From the NCBI GenBank assembly GCA_002733665.1, contig NVWM01000002.1:1-64000 (forward strand): 64,000 bases of DNA. Reading direction: 5' to 3'. Source of the stretch: Lutibacter sp. Lineage in GTDB: Bacteria > Bacteroidota > Bacteroidia > Flavobacteriales > Flavobacteriaceae. A program made the position numbers and the translations under genes. The notes beneath the pieces were generated by a model. The model did not search any database. It saw only the letters and a list, made by a program, of their open reading frames with translations, and was not told where the DNA came from. Shown here one piece after another: positions 1 to 9,005 of this stretch. The stretch's first letter is position 1, and the number at the start of each line of letters is the position of its first letter.

Positions 1-980
1 CGCGGCTCGGGCGTCATGTTGACGGCGAAGATCAGCGGGGCGGCGTCGCGGCCAGCCTGGCGGCGGAAGGCGAAGACGCCGGACTCCGCGTCGGTGCAGA
101 TCCAGGCGAAGCCCTCAGGATCGGCGTCGCTCTGGTGCAGGGCGGCCTCGCGGCCATAGATGGCGTTGAGATCCCGCACGAGCATCTGCATTCCGGCGTG
201 CTCGGGTTGCTGCAGCAACTCCCACGGGATGGCGCTGTCGTGGTTCCATTCGGTGGGCTGGGCCAGCTCACAGCCCATGAACAGCAGCTTCTTGCCCGGA
301 TGGGCCCACATGAAGGCGAGATAGGCCCGCAGGTTCGCAAATTGACGCCACCGGTCGCCGGGCATCTTGCCCAGCAGCGAGCCTTTGCCGTGCACCACTT
401 CGTCGTGGGAGATTGGCAGCACGAACCGTTCGGTGAAGGCGTAGAGCAGGCCGAAGGTCAGCTCGTTCTGGTGCCAGCTGCGATAGACCGGATCGCGCTG
501 CATATAGCTCAGGGTGTCGTGCATCCACCCCATGTTCCACTTGTAGTTGAAGCCCAGCCCGCCCTGCGCCACGGGGCTGGAGACGCCCGGCCAGGCGGTG
601 GATTCCTCTGCGATCGTCACTGCGCCCGGGCAACGGCCGGCCACCGTCTCATTGAGCCGGCGCAGGAAGGCGATGGATTCCAGATTCTCGCGCCCGCCAT
701 GGACATTGGGCACCCACTCGCCGGGCTGGCGGCTGTAGTCACGGTAGAGCATGGAGGCCACCGCATCGACGCGCAGGCCGTCGATGTGGAAGGTCTCCAG
801 CCAGTAGAGGGCGCTGGCGATCAGGAAGCCCTGAACCTCCTGACGACCCAGATTGAAGATCAGGGTGTTCCAGTCCTGGTGGAAGCCTTCGCGCGGGTCG
901 GCGTGCTCGTAGAGCTGCGTTCCGTCGAAGCTGGCCAGGCCGTAGGTGTCGGTCGGGAAGTGAGCCGGCACCCAGTCGAG
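1..980 (-). CDS. glgB: 1,4-alpha-glucan branching enzyme GlgB, internal fragment (foreign DNA)
   Basis: The minus strand reads without a stop for 326 codons, from codon 980-978 down to base 3, with two bases left over at the edge, so the gene is open at both ends. GlgB (GH13) makes the alpha-1,6 branches of glycogen. The fragment shows GH13 region II (DGLRVDAV, nucleophile Asp near fragment residue 72), region III (IAEEST, acid/base Glu) and region IV (SHDEVVHGK). It starts at the LDWVPAHFP motif just before the central barrel and runs into the C-terminal domain. GC content and codon use (G or C at most third positions) are wholly unlike the AT-rich remainder and resemble a high-GC proteobacterium, perhaps an alphaproteobacterium. 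The open frames on the plus strand here are shadows. I infer that this DNA does not belong to the host chromosome. Confidence 0.9.
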
Positions 981-984
981 GAAA
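978..984. other. Chimeric junction between GC-rich and AT-rich DNA
   Basis: GlgB coding sequence on the minus strand is intact up to codon 980-978 (Leu of LDWVPAH). From 981 the plus strand reads [17 protein letters not shown], which is YidC. Base composition switches abruptly at the same place. No repeat, insertion sequence end, tRNA or integrase is present at the join, and both genes are cut inside conserved domains. Confidence 0.9.
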
Positions 985-2321
985 AACCAAACGATTATAT
1001 GCTTGATTTTGGGATCCGTTCTCAAGGTTTAGGAAGCGTCTTTAACACATCGCATCCTGTAAATTTAGAATGGGACTTAACAAGTATTAGAAACGAGAAA
1101 AGTTTGCGTTCAGAAAGCATGTACACTTGGATGTACTATAAAAATGATGGTGATGTAGATTATTTAGGTCAAAGCGATGATGATACTGTAAAAGATGTTG
1201 ATTGGATCGCATATAAGCAGCATTTCTTCTCTTCAATTTTGATGAGTGATACTGCTTTTAAATCTGCCAATATAACTTCAGAAAAACTATACGAAGACGC
1301 CAAAGTTGATACCGTTTACACAAACAAGTTTCAATTAAAAGCACCTCTTGAACTTAAAAATGGTGAATTAGACTACGCCATGAACTGGTATTATGGACCT
1401 ACAGATTATGCAACATTAAAAACATATGAAGATAAAAACCTTGATGAAGTTGCAGATATGGGTTGGGGAATTTTTGGATGGATAAATAAATATTTATTTG
1501 TTTACTTATTCACATTTTTATCAGGGATTACCTCTAATTACGGAATTGCAATTATATTATTGACAATCGTTGTTAGATTGATTATGTCTCCATTGGTATA
1601 TAAGTCATACTTATCGAGTGCAAAAATGAAGGTTATTCGTCCAGAAATGGAAGAAATCAATAAGAAATTTCCTGGAAAAGAAAATGCAATGAAACGTCAG
1701 CAAGAAACAATGGCTGTTCAACGAAAGGCTGGAGTTAGTATGATGTCTGGATGTATTCCGGCACTATTACAAATGCCTGTATTCTTTGCATTATTTAGAT
1801 TTTTCCCTTCCAATTTAGATTTACGTCACAAAAATTTCCTTTGGGCTGATGATTTATCTTCTTACGATGCAATTTATAGTTGGTCACAGAACATACCAGT
1901 TTTATCTACATTTTATGGAAACCATATAAGTTTATTTCCAATATTAGCATCTATAGCAATATTCTTTTATATGAAGATGAATCAAAGTCAGCAAGCAAGT
2001 ATGCAGCCTCCAGCACAAGAAGGAATGCCTGATATGCAGAAAATGATGAAAATGATGATTTACTTCTCTCCAATTATGATGTTGTTTTTCTTTAACCAAT
2101 ATGCAAGTAGTTTGAGTTTGTATTACTTTGTGTCTAACTTATTGACAATCGCAATTATGTTGGTTATCAAGAACTATGTGATTGATGAAGATAAAATTCA
2201 TGCACAGATTGAAGAAAACAAAAAGAAGGCTCCGAAGAAAAAGAGTAAGTTTCGTGAACGAATGGATAATGCAATGAAGCAAGCACAAGTACAACAAGAA
2301 GCGAAGAAAGGGAAGAAGTAA
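981..2321 (+). CDS. yidC: Membrane protein insertase YidC, N-terminus missing
   Basis: YidC inserts and folds inner-membrane proteins, alone or with SecYEG. The 446 residues present hold the end of the periplasmic domain ([14 protein letters not shown] onward) and the complete C-terminal 60 kDa inner-membrane protein domain. That domain has a hydrophobic segment at about residues 165-195 of the fragment, the [14 protein letters not shown] loop, a Lys/Met-rich cytosolic loop, further membrane segments, and a strongly basic tail ([15 protein letters not shown]) expected to contact the ribosome. Flavobacterial YidC is usually a little over 600 residues, so roughly 170-190 N-terminal residues, including the first membrane anchor, are lost at the junction. 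The open frame continues upstream to base 135 only by chance through foreign DNA. A hairpin terminator follows at 2376-2412. Confidence 0.95.
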   Translation, partial: EKPNDYMLDFGIRSQGLGSVFNTSHPVNLEWDLTSIRNEKSLRSESMYTWMYYKNDGDVDYLGQSDDDTVKDVDWIAYKQHFFSSILMSDTAFKSANITSEKLYEDAKVDTVYTNKFQLKAPLELKNGELDYAMNWYYGPTDYATLKTYEDKNLDEVADMGWGIFGWINKYLFVYLFTFLSGITSNYGIAIILLTIVVRLIMSPLVYKSYLSSAKMKVIRPEMEEINKKFPGKENAMKRQQETMAVQRKAGVSMMSGCIPALLQMPVFFALFRFFPSNLDLRHKNFLWADDLSSYDAIYSWSQNIPVLSTFYGNHISLFPILASIAIFFYMKMNQSQQASMQPPAQEGMPDMQKMMKMMIYFSPIMMLFFFNQYASSLSLYYFVSNLLTIAIMLVIKNYVIDEDKIHAQIEENKKKAPKKKSKFRERMDNAMKQAQVQQEAKKGKK

Positions 2322-2322
2322 G

Positions 2323-2360
2323 AGTCTTCAGTTGGCAGTTTTCAGTAACAGTTGACAATT
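2323..2360. repeat. TTCAGTTGGCAGT-type short intergenic repeat
   Basis: Just after the yidC stop the sequence reads agtcttcagttggcagtt followed by a degenerate second unit (cagtaacagttgacaatt). The same words recur at 49856-49880 after another gene. It is a small dispersed non-coding repeat family. Confidence 0.6.
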
Positions 2361-2375
2361 CTTTGAAGTATATAT

Positions 2376-2412
2376 AAAAGTCCTATCAATTTAATTTGAT
2401 AGGACTTTTTTT
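2376..2412 (+). terminator. Rho-independent terminator of yidC
   Basis: AAAAGTCCTATCAAAT pairs with ATTTGATAGGACTTTT over a short loop and is followed by a T run. It lies 55 bases after the yidC stop. Confidence 0.85.
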
Positions 2413-2415
2413 AGT

Positions 2416-2445
2416 TGTCATTCTGAATGAAATGAAGAATCTCAT
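2416..2445. repeat. GTCATTCTGA...GAAGAATC dispersed repeat, diverged copy
   Basis: The sequence gtcattctgaatgaaatgaagaatct is a diverged member of the family seen at 6395-6421 (inverted) and, in frame inside prmC, at 31085-31114. Confidence 0.6.
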
Positions 2446-2452
2446 AGTATTT

Positions 2453-2520
2453 GTCATTCCTGCGAAGGCAGGAATCCATAGATAAGTTTGGGTTTAGATT
2501 CCTGCCTTCGCAGGAATGAC
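2453..2520. repeat. Perfect 24-base inverted repeat with self-complementary arms
   Basis: Arm 1 (2453-2476) and arm 2 (2497-2520) are exact reverse complements separated by 20 bases. Each arm contains its own palindrome (ATTCCTGC/GCAGGAAT around a small loop), so the element can fold as one long stem or as two hairpins. A partial copy lies at 60169-60242. It sits between the 3' ends of yidC and the convergent glycosyltransferase gene. Confidence 0.9.
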
Positions 2521-2527
2521 AGTTCCA

Positions 2528-3478
2528 CTACAATTTAAACATAGACTTTAAAAAGCCTAAACCATAGCCTAAAAATTGTATATAAGTGGTGATAACGCTT
2601 AGTAAAGCAACTTTTATGTTTTTATTCTGAAGTGCAGCATCTATAAAAACAAATCCGAAATATATCAAGAAAGGAATCAAGAATATCCAATTCCAAAAAA
2701 TTGATAGAATTAGTGCAACATCTAATCCGATTACAAACAAACTTGGAAACCAATAAGTGATTTTCGCTGTTTTTGGATACTTTTTGTTTAAAATTGGTCT
2801 AGCAGTTCCGAAATTAAAAGTCTGTCTATAAAACTGACTCAATGTACTTCTTCGCTTGTGATATACAAATGCTTTCTCAACAAACTGCGTTTCAAAAGCG
2901 TTTTCCCACAATCTAAAAGTCAAGTCTATATCTTCACCGTATTTCATTTCAGAAAAGCCATTTGTTTTCTCAAATGCCTCTTTTGACAATCCCATATTAA
3001 AACTTCTAGGTTGAAATTTCCCTATACTTTGTTTTTTTCCTCTTATTCCTCCTGTAGTTAATACCGAAGTCATTGAATAATTGATTGCTTTTTGTAATGA
3101 TGTAAAGGAATCGTGTGCAGCATCTGCTCCACCAAAAGCATCTGTAAAATAAGCTGTCAATGAGTTTTCTACTTCTTGCAAATAGTGTTTTGGAAGTAAC
3201 ACATCAGAATCTAAAATAATAAAATAGTTCCCTGTTGCTTGTTGCATTCCGTAGTTGCGGCTCTTTCCTGCTCCAGAATTTTCTTTAAAAAAATAGTTAA
3301 TATTAAGCGTGTCTTTATATTTCTCAATGATTGTTTTGCAAGCATCCGTAGAACCATCTTCAACAATCACGACTTCAAAATATTTTTGGCATGTCTGCAA
3401 GGTCAAACTATGTAATAGTTCATCTATTTCATACGGACGATTATAAACAGGAATTATGATTGAAAAGTGTAGTTTCAT
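2528..3478 (-). CDS. Family 2 glycosyltransferase
   Basis: A 316-residue GT2 enzyme expected to move a sugar from a nucleotide-sugar donor to a cell-surface glycan or lipid acceptor. The GT-A fold begins SIIIPVYNRPYEI, with the donor-binding VEDGS near residues 39-43, the metal-binding DSD at 90-92, and EDIDLTFRLW (acidic catalytic region) near 180. Residues about 230-275 are hydrophobic and form one or two membrane segments, so it probably works at the inner face of the cytoplasmic membrane. It is monocistronic. A TACATTTG promoter box ends 5 bases before the ATG, suggesting a leaderless mRNA. The acceptor cannot be told from sequence. Confidence 0.88.
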   Translation of the reverse strand: MKLHFSIIIPVYNRPYEIDELLHSLTLQTCQKYFEVVIVEDGSTDACKTIIEKYKDTLNINYFFKENSGAGKSRNYGMQQATGNYFIILDSDVLLPKHYLQEVENSLTAYFTDAFGGADAAHDSFTSLQKAINYSMTSVLTTGGIRGKKQSIGKFQPRSFNMGLSKEAFEKTNGFSEMKYGEDIDLTFRLWENAFETQFVEKAFVYHKRRSTLSQFYRQTFNFGTARPILNKKYPKTAKITYWFPSLFVIGLDVALILSIFWNWIFLIPFLIYFGFVFIDAALQNKNIKVALLSVITTYIQFLGYGLGFLKSMFKL

Positions 3479-3483
3479 TGTTA

Positions 3484-3491
3484 CAAATGTA
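3484..3491 (-). promoter_or_regulatory. -7 promoter box of the GT2 gene, close to the start codon
   Basis: The minus strand reads TACATTTG, a match to the Bacteroidota -7 consensus TAnnTTTG, then five bases (taaca), then the ATG at 3478. Transcription would start at or next to the start codon. Confidence 0.6.
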
Positions 3492-3506
3492 AAGGAAACA
3501 AACTAA

Positions 3507-3538
3507 AAAAACCTCGCTTCAATTAAGAAACGAGGTTT
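3507..3538 (-). terminator. Terminator of the T9SS cargo gene
   Basis: AAACCTCG and CGAGGTTT are paired around a 14-base loop, and the minus-strand transcript ends in a T run. It lies 22 bases beyond the stop of the 3561-5420 gene. Confidence 0.8.
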
Positions 3539-3560
3539 TAAATGTAGTGTTATTAAAAAA

Positions 3561-5420
3561 TTATTCTTTTATAATTCTATAACTACCTAATTGTTCTCCA
3601 ACTTGTACTTTTACAACGTACATTCCTGTTGGTAAGCTTGTCATATCAACTTCAGTATTTGAAACTTTTGGTTGAGTTCTCAATACTTCTTGACCTAATA
3701 AATTATAAATACTTATAGATCCAATAGCATCTATTGCATCAAATCGCAAAATATCATTTACAGGATTAGGATAAATAGCGAAACCATCAATTTTATTATC
3801 TTCAACACTCAAGGAAGCATTATAAGCTGAAATTGAAAATGGCTCATCGTCGTTTCCTCCAGATTCCCAAACTCTGATAAATATTGTTGAGTTCGGTGTT
3901 AAACCTGTTAATTCTAAAATTGAGAATAAACCTGTAGAGTCATCATCATCACATTCTATAGAGGTTAAAGCACCACAAGTTCCAGAAAACGCTTCGATTA
4001 ATGAATCAAAACCTGTGTCTCCAGTTGCTGCATCTGGTCCTGTTTCAATAGTAATGTTTCCATCAGCAGGAACAACAACAGAATACCAAACACCTGGACC
4101 ATCAGCTCCACATCCAGCTGCTGGTTCTGTACCTGAAGTAGCACTAGCGACAGTACCATCTATTGGATTAGAAGCAAACGTAGCACCAGGAATTAAAGCA
4201 ATAGCACCAGAACAGTCATCATTTGCTGGTGGTGGTGGTGGTGTGCCAATACAGATATCAAAAGTTGAAGTTGCTCCTGAATTAGAACTCCAAGAATTTA
4301 CCCTAACAAAATAAGTGTTTCCTGATGTAAGCCCTGACGGATTACTTGTATTTCCGTCACTACATGATCCAGAAACAAGAGTTAATCCACCACAACTTCC
4401 TTCCCATAAAGAATGATATAGGTCAGTTGGGCTTCCTGCAATATTTAATAAACTTATCCTATGTGAACTTGTTGTAGCCATAAAACTAAACCATACATCA
4501 TCATTTTCAGTTCCACTACAAGCAGCAGCATCTTCAGCAGATGCAGTAGCTCCTGCTAGAGTAGAAGACGCTACAGTTCCACATGCAAAATCAGTATTTA
4601 CAATTAAACCAACTGCAGCAGCACAATCATCATTTGCTGGTGGAGCTGGTGCTGTAACAAAAGTTTGTTCTGTACATCCAGTTGCTGGTCCAATTCCGTT
4701 TTTTGGAACAAGATTAACATAATATGTTGTCGAATAAGGTAATGCTCCTAAATTGTAGGTTAACACATTACCAACATCTGTTGTTGCTAAAACATCTGAA
4801 GCACCAGATGTAGATCCAACAGTTAAATCATACGATGTTACTGCTGGAGATCCTGTAGCAGCTATCCATGAAATATCTCCTGCAATTGGAACACTTGTAG
4901 TTGTTGTTAAACTAGCATCACAATTTGGAACAGCTGGAACTACTTCTGTAACATCTAAGGTGTATGCTGTACTTTGCGGTGCAGGCCAAGTTGAAATAAC
5001 TACATAATAAGTTGTTCCTGCTGTAAGGTTAAGATTTGGAAGACTTCTTGTTGTTCCTGAAGTTGCTGTATGCCTTCCAACTATTGATGTAAAAGGGCAA
5101 CCTTCAAAAAGCCAAAAACTTATCCAATCACTAGGTGTACCAGACAATTCAAAAGAAAACACACCATCTGCAGCAGGTGTAAAAGAATAAACTGCATCAT
5201 CTCCATTTAAATAACTATCTGAACCTGTACCATTTGCTACTTGCTCTCCTCCTAAAGCTGGTCTATCTGCAGCAGCATAATTATTTCCATAATTGGACGT
5301 ATCATCCGTTGTATTATAAGGCAAAGCTCCAATTACAATTGGATTAGTACAATCTTGTCCTTGAGAAAACCCAAGACTAAAAGTAAATATTGCAAAAAGT
5401 AATAAAGTAATTTTTTTCAT
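3561..5420 (-). CDS. Secreted multidomain protein with type IX sorting domain
   Basis: A 619-residue exported protein. It has a signal peptide (MKKITLLLFAIFTFSLGFSQ, cleavage near residue 20), a domain around residues 24-160 resembling bacterial pre-peptidase-type beta sandwiches, a fibronectin III-like domain (about 167-260), and two repeats beginning AND(D)C (about 263-395 and 400-530) that look like further beta-sandwich domains. It ends with a typical T9SS type A sorting domain (IYPNPVNDILRF ... YNLLGQEVL ... LPTGMYVVKV) over the last 75 residues. The sorting domain directs passage through the outer membrane by the type IX system and usually attachment to the cell surface. No catalytic domain is recognisable, so adhesion or matrix binding is only a guess. 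It has its own terminator. Confidence 0.85.
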   Translation of the reverse strand: MKKITLLLFAIFTFSLGFSQGQDCTNPIVIGALPYNTTDDTSNYGNNYAAADRPALGGEQVANGTGSDSYLNGDDAVYSFTPAADGVFSFELSGTPSDWISFWLFEGCPFTSIVGRHTATSGTTRSLPNLNLTAGTTYYVVISTWPAPQSTAYTLDVTEVVPAVPNCDASLTTTTSVPIAGDISWIAATGSPAVTSYDLTVGSTSGASDVLATTDVGNVLTYNLGALPYSTTYYVNLVPKNGIGPATGCTEQTFVTAPAPPANDDCAAAVGLIVNTDFACGTVASSTLAGATASAEDAAACSGTENDDVWFSFMATTSSHRISLLNIAGSPTDLYHSLWEGSCGGLTLVSGSCSDGNTSNPSGLTSGNTYFVRVNSWSSNSGATSTFDICIGTPPPPPANDDCSGAIALIPGATFASNPIDGTVASATSGTEPAAGCGADGPGVWYSVVVPADGNITIETGPDAATGDTGFDSLIEAFSGTCGALTSIECDDDDSTGLFSILELTGLTPNSTIFIRVWESGGNDDEPFSISAYNASLSVEDNKIDGFAIYPNPVNDILRFDAIDAIGSISIYNLLGQEVLRTQPKVSNTEVDMTSLPTGMYVVKVQVGEQLGSYRIIKE

Positions 5421-5482
5421 AGAGTATATGTTTAGTAAGTTATTAATTCACTAAACTAAACATTTACAGAGTACTATGCAAT

Positions 5483-5518
5483 AAAAAAAGAATGGTTTTT
5501 AAAAACCATTCTTTTTTT
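5483..5518 (-). terminator. Perfect palindromic terminator after fabI
   Basis: An uninterrupted 36-base palindrome with an 18-base arm (AAAAAAAGAATGGTTTTT) and T runs on both strands. It lies 24 bases beyond the fabI stop and 63 bases upstream of the next gene start. Confidence 0.85.
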
Positions 5519-5542
5519 ATTATTAATTAGGCAATTAAACTA

Positions 5543-6358
5543 TTACTCGTCTCCAACAAACAAGTCCATAACCTTTGTACTTACTCCCATATTAGAGAAC
5601 CCTCCATCGTGAAATAAGTTTTGAAGGCTAACCATTTTTGTTAAATCAGAAAACATTGAAATCGTATAGTTTGCACAATCCAATGCTGTTGCATTACCAA
5701 GAGGAGACATTTCATCTGCATATTTTATAAATCCATCAAAACCTTTTACTCCAGTTCCTGCTGTTGTTGGAGTTGGAGATTGAGAAATTGTATTTACTCG
5801 TACTTTTTGATCGCGTCCGAAGAAATAACCAAAACTACGTGCTATGGATTCTAAATATGCTTTATTGTCTGCCATATCATTGTAATCTGGAAAAACTCTT
5901 TGTGCTGCCATATACGTTAATGCAACTATTGATCCCCATTCATTCATCGCATTTTTATTATACAATACATTCATAACTCTATGAAAAGATAACGCTGAAA
6001 CATCAAATCCTTTATGTGTAAAATCATAATTAGAATCTGTATAATGCTTCCCTTTTCTCACATTGATAGACATACCAATTGAATGTAAAACAAAATCTAT
6101 TTTACCTCCAAGAATTTCCATAGACTTTTCAACTAAATTCTCTAAATCTTCAGACGAAGTTGCATCTGCTGGAATAATTTGAGAACCCGTTTTCTCTGCC
6201 AATTCATTGATTGTTCCCATTCTCATTGCTATTGGCGCATTGGTCAACACAAACGTTGCTCCTTCTTCATGTGCTCTCTCTGCAACTTTCCAAGCAATTG
6301 ATTTTGAATCTAATGCTCCGAAAATAATTCCTTTTTTTCCTTTTAATAAATTGTACAT
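5543..6358 (-). CDS. fabI: Enoyl-[acyl-carrier-protein] reductase FabI
   Basis: FabI carries out the last reduction of each fatty acid elongation cycle (trans-2-enoyl-ACP to acyl-ACP, NADH dependent). This 271-residue short-chain dehydrogenase has the FabI-type cofactor start (KGIIFGALDSKSIAWKVA) and the catalytic set Tyr149, Tyr159 and Lys166 (ALTYM...PDYNDMADNK). The spacing is the same as Tyr146/Tyr156/Lys163 of the E. coli enzyme. It lies downstream of recN, separated by 80 bases that carry a dispersed repeat, so it may have its own promoter. It is followed by a strong terminator. Confidence 0.95.
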   Translation of the reverse strand: MYNLLKGKKGIIFGALDSKSIAWKVAERAHEEGATFVLTNAPIAMRMGTINELAEKTGSQIIPADATSSEDLENLVEKSMEILGGKIDFVLHSIGMSINVRKGKHYTDSNYDFTHKGFDVSALSFHRVMNVLYNKNAMNEWGSIVALTYMAAQRVFPDYNDMADNKAYLESIARSFGYFFGRDQKVRVNTISQSPTPTTAGTGVKGFDGFIKYADEMSPLGNATALDCANYTISMFSDLTKMVSLQNLFHDGGFSNMGVSTKVMDLFVGDE

Positions 6359-6394
6359 TTTTAACTATTTAATTGTTGATTTGTTTATTCGTTT

Positions 6395-6421
6395 AGATTC
6401 TTCGCTTTACTCATAATGACA
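6395..6421 (-). repeat. Dispersed GTCATTMTGAG...GAAGAATCT repeat, inverted copy
   Basis: On the minus strand this reads gtcattatgagtaaagcgaagaatct. It differs by only a few bases from the in-frame copy in prmC (31085-31114). It occupies part of the recN-fabI spacer. Confidence 0.7.
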
Positions 6422-6438
6422 TTCACAAAGTTAATCAT

Positions 6439-8091
6439 TTAATTTAATAATTCCTTTGCATGTGCCAATGCAGAATCAGTTAATGATTTTCCGCCAAGCA
6501 TTTCCGCAATTTCGTTAACTCGCTCTTCACTTGAAAGTCGTTTTAACTGTGTTATTGTTCTATTCTGAATATCTTCTTTATATACTTTATAGTGATGATT
6601 CCCTTTTGCTGCAATTTGCGGTAAATGTGTAATACTCATAACTTGCATATTCAAACTCATTTGCTGCATAATATCACTCATTTTATTTGAAATTTCCCCA
6701 GAAACTCCAGTATCTATCTCATCAAAAATAATGGTTGGCAGTTTTATGTAATCTGACAAAATTGATTTAATTGATAGCATAATTCGTGACAATTCTCCTC
6801 CTGAGGCTACTTTCTTTAACTCTCCATAATTCTCCCCTTTATTTGCTGAGAATAATAACTTTAATTCATCTTTACCATTAGATAGAAAATTTTGGCTAAA
6901 CGATAAATTAAATTGAAAACGCGCATTTTCCATCCCTAAACTTTTGAGCATCAACTGCAATTTCTTGGTGAATTTAGGTATCGTACTTTTTCTGTTTTTA
7001 TGGATTGACATTGCTAATTTATCTAAATCAGCAACAATTTTATCAATCTCCTTTTGCTTTTTTGATAATTCTCTAGATGAGTTTTCAACTTGATCTACTT
7101 TCTCAGAAAGCGTTTCTTTTATTTCTAATAATTCAGAAATAGAATTGACAGTATGCTTTTTTGACAAATCATAAATTATTTGTAATCTATCTCCTAATTT
7201 TTCAATCTCAGCAGGATTAAAAGATACACTTTCATTAGATCTTTCTAGTTCTTGAATTACATCTTTTAATTCTATTTCTACACTCTCTATTCGCTTAAAA
7301 AAACTATTATACTCACCAGAAAAAGGAGCTATTTGATTAAGTTTTGATTTTAACAAACCAATCAAACCATTAATACCAATCTCTTCATCATCAACTATTT
7401 GTAATGACTCTGTCAAACTCAACTTGATAAGTTCAACATTATTCATTACATCCAAATCCTTCTCTATCTCCTCCTGCTCACCTACTTTCAAATCAGCCGT
7501 TTCTAATTCGGTAAACAAATGCAAGTTATACTCATGTTGTTGCTTTACTTCAGACTGTGAGGTCTTCAATTCTTCCAACTCTTTTATGATTGAATTATAA
7601 AGTGACAGTCCTCTTATATAAGATGCTACTTTCTGTTCATTTGAAGCCAAAGCATCAATAATTTCAAACTGAAAGTTAGTATCTGAAAGTGCTAATGTTT
7701 GATGTTGAGAATGGATATCTATCAGTTTCTCACTCAACGAGTTTAAAACATTTAGTGTTGTTGGTGTATCGTTAATAAAAGCACGTGATTTTCCATTTGG
7801 AAGTATTTCTCTTCTAATAATTGTTGATGATTCAAAATCTAAATCTTCATCATTAAAAAAAGATTCTAAATCGTAGTTATGGATATTAAATTCAGCTTCT
7901 ACTATACATTTTTGATCAGAATTCTTTAAAAAAGTACTATCTGCACGTTTTCCCAAAACCAATCCTAAAGCACCTAAAAGAATAGATTTTCCTGCACCAG
8001 TTTCACCTGTAATTACCGAAAAACCATTATCAAACGAAACGGTTAACTCTTCTATTAATGCATAATTTTTTATGGAAAGTGTAGTTAGCAA
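6439..8091 (-). CDS. recN: DNA repair protein RecN
   Basis: An SMC-like ATPase of double-strand break repair that acts early on DNA ends and promotes RecA-dependent recombination. In 550 residues there is a Walker A (GETGAGKS, 29-36), two long coiled-coil arms (about 150-390), the ABC signature region (ASGGELSRIMLSIKSIL) and Walker B (TIIFDEIDTGVSG) with the following SITHLPQIA switch. The length matches the family. The gene is 23 bases downstream of the PorD-like gene and looks like part of the minus-strand block running from DUF6913/dapA to recN. Confidence 0.95.
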   Translation of the reverse strand: MLTTLSIKNYALIEELTVSFDNGFSVITGETGAGKSILLGALGLVLGKRADSTFLKNSDQKCIVEAEFNIHNYDLESFFNDEDLDFESSTIIRREILPNGKSRAFINDTPTTLNVLNSLSEKLIDIHSQHQTLALSDTNFQFEIIDALASNEQKVASYIRGLSLYNSIIKELEELKTSQSEVKQQHEYNLHLFTELETADLKVGEQEEIEKDLDVMNNVELIKLSLTESLQIVDDEEIGINGLIGLLKSKLNQIAPFSGEYNSFFKRIESVEIELKDVIQELERSNESVSFNPAEIEKLGDRLQIIYDLSKKHTVNSISELLEIKETLSEKVDQVENSSRELSKKQKEIDKIVADLDKLAMSIHKNRKSTIPKFTKKLQLMLKSLGMENARFQFNLSFSQNFLSNGKDELKLLFSANKGENYGELKKVASGGELSRIMLSIKSILSDYIKLPTIIFDEIDTGVSGEISNKMSDIMQQMSLNMQVMSITHLPQIAAKGNHHYKVYKEDIQNRTITQLKRLSSEERVNEIAEMLGGKSLTDSALAHAKELLN

Positions 8092-8114
8092 TGACCTGTA
8101 TTTTGAGTTTTGCG

Positions 8115-9005
8115 CTATTTAATTTTGTTCCACTTTGTGGAATTAACAGGCGACATTCTATTTAAGTCATCTACTAATTTACTTGTATCATAACGAGGAC
8201 CATCAGAAAAAATGGATACTATCTCATCTGCCTTAGAGTCCATAAATGTGCGTACTAACAAAGCATTTGGTCTTCTGTTATAAATATTTTTAATTTTACT
8301 TATTGCTGTGGCAATATTTTCTTTTGACTCCTCTTTGTCTTTGTGAAATGTATCTAAACCTTGTCTATTAAATATAAACATTGCAGTCCTAAAGTCTATA
8401 AAGGAATTTGACAATATATCATTTATCAACTTATATCTCGTTGCTCCACTAGTTGTTCTGCTCCAACCTGCAAAACCTCCTTGCTGAGCTTGATTCATTA
8501 CATTTTCAGCATCTTTAAAATATTCTGTGCCGCCATTTCTTGTAAACGAATCTCCATCCATTCCTAAAATTGTATAAACATAAAACGCAATCACTGAAAC
8601 TAAATTTGAATCAAAATTGTTAGGATTGTATTGTAATGTTTCAAATTCGGTATATCTAAACGAAAAATCGTCATCTTTAAAATTAAAAATAGGCGTTAAA
8701 TATGTTGAATTATATACTGGTCGTGAAGATTGTATCTGAATATTTCCTTTAAAATTTGTACTTGAAGATTGTTCTAAAATAGTCAATGTAAAAGCACATT
8801 TTATTTTTTCTTGCGCCTTAAACTTTCTATTTGTCCACTTTTTTTGATTGATAAATTCAATCAATGTGCGTTCTAGTGTTTGATAAACCTGCTTGTTAGA
8901 ACCTGATATTTTATCTGAATTAATTGTAATAGTTGCATCCAATTCTTGAGCATTGACTTGAGTTACAGTCAATAAAAAAATTAGTATTTTAAAAAATTTA
9001 ATCAT
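8115..9005 (-). CDS. DUF4835 family protein (PorD-like), exported
   Basis: A 296-residue protein with a signal peptide (MIKFFKILIFLLTVTQVNAQ) and the DUF4835 pattern: an N-terminal region around LERTLIEFINQKKWTNRKF, then SSRPVYNSTYLTPIFNFKDDDFSF, YNPNNFDSNLVSVIAFYVYTILGMDGDSF and a conserved C-terminal half. The family is confined to Bacteroidota. It has been named PorD and linked to type IX secretion, which fits a periplasmic location; I rate that functional link as moderate. The start overlaps the end of coaBC by 8 bases, so the genes are probably cotranscribed and translationally coupled. The recN/DUF4835/coaBC/rpoZ/bamD order is common in Flavobacteriia. Confidence 0.8.
   Translation of the reverse strand: MIKFFKILIFLLTVTQVNAQELDATITINSDKISGSNKQVYQTLERTLIEFINQKKWTNRKFKAQEKIKCAFTLTILEQSSSTNFKGNIQIQSSRPVYNSTYLTPIFNFKDDDFSFRYTEFETLQYNPNNFDSNLVSVIAFYVYTILGMDGDSFTRNGGTEYFKDAENVMNQAQQGGFAGWSRTTSGATRYKLINDILSNSFIDFRTAMFIFNRQGLDTFHKDKEESKENIATAISKIKNIYNRRPNALLVRTFMDSKADEIVSIFSDGPRYDTSKLVDDLNRMSPVNSTKWNKIK

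Noticed and set aside
1-980. Genomic island or horizontally acquired glgB
   Set aside because: The gene is cut at the join, yidC is cut at the same base, and there are no island marks such as integrase, tRNA or insertion sequence ends. Artefact is simpler.
268-990. Other long minus-strand and plus-strand open frames in the GC-rich part
   Set aside because: They are shadow frames typical of high-GC coding DNA; the GlgB frame with all GH13 motifs explains the region.
135-2321. A 728-codon open frame on the plus strand
   Set aside because: It crosses the chimeric junction. Only codons from 981 on are YidC; the first 282 are chance open sequence antisense to glgB.
2416-2520. CRISPR-like repeats
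   Set aside because: The repeats are inverted and few, with no regular spacing or spacers, and no cas genes are in the window.
4015-4314. Plus-strand frame inside the T9SS cargo gene
   Set aside because: Antisense shadow of low-complexity Ala/Thr/Gly-rich coding sequence with no features of its own.
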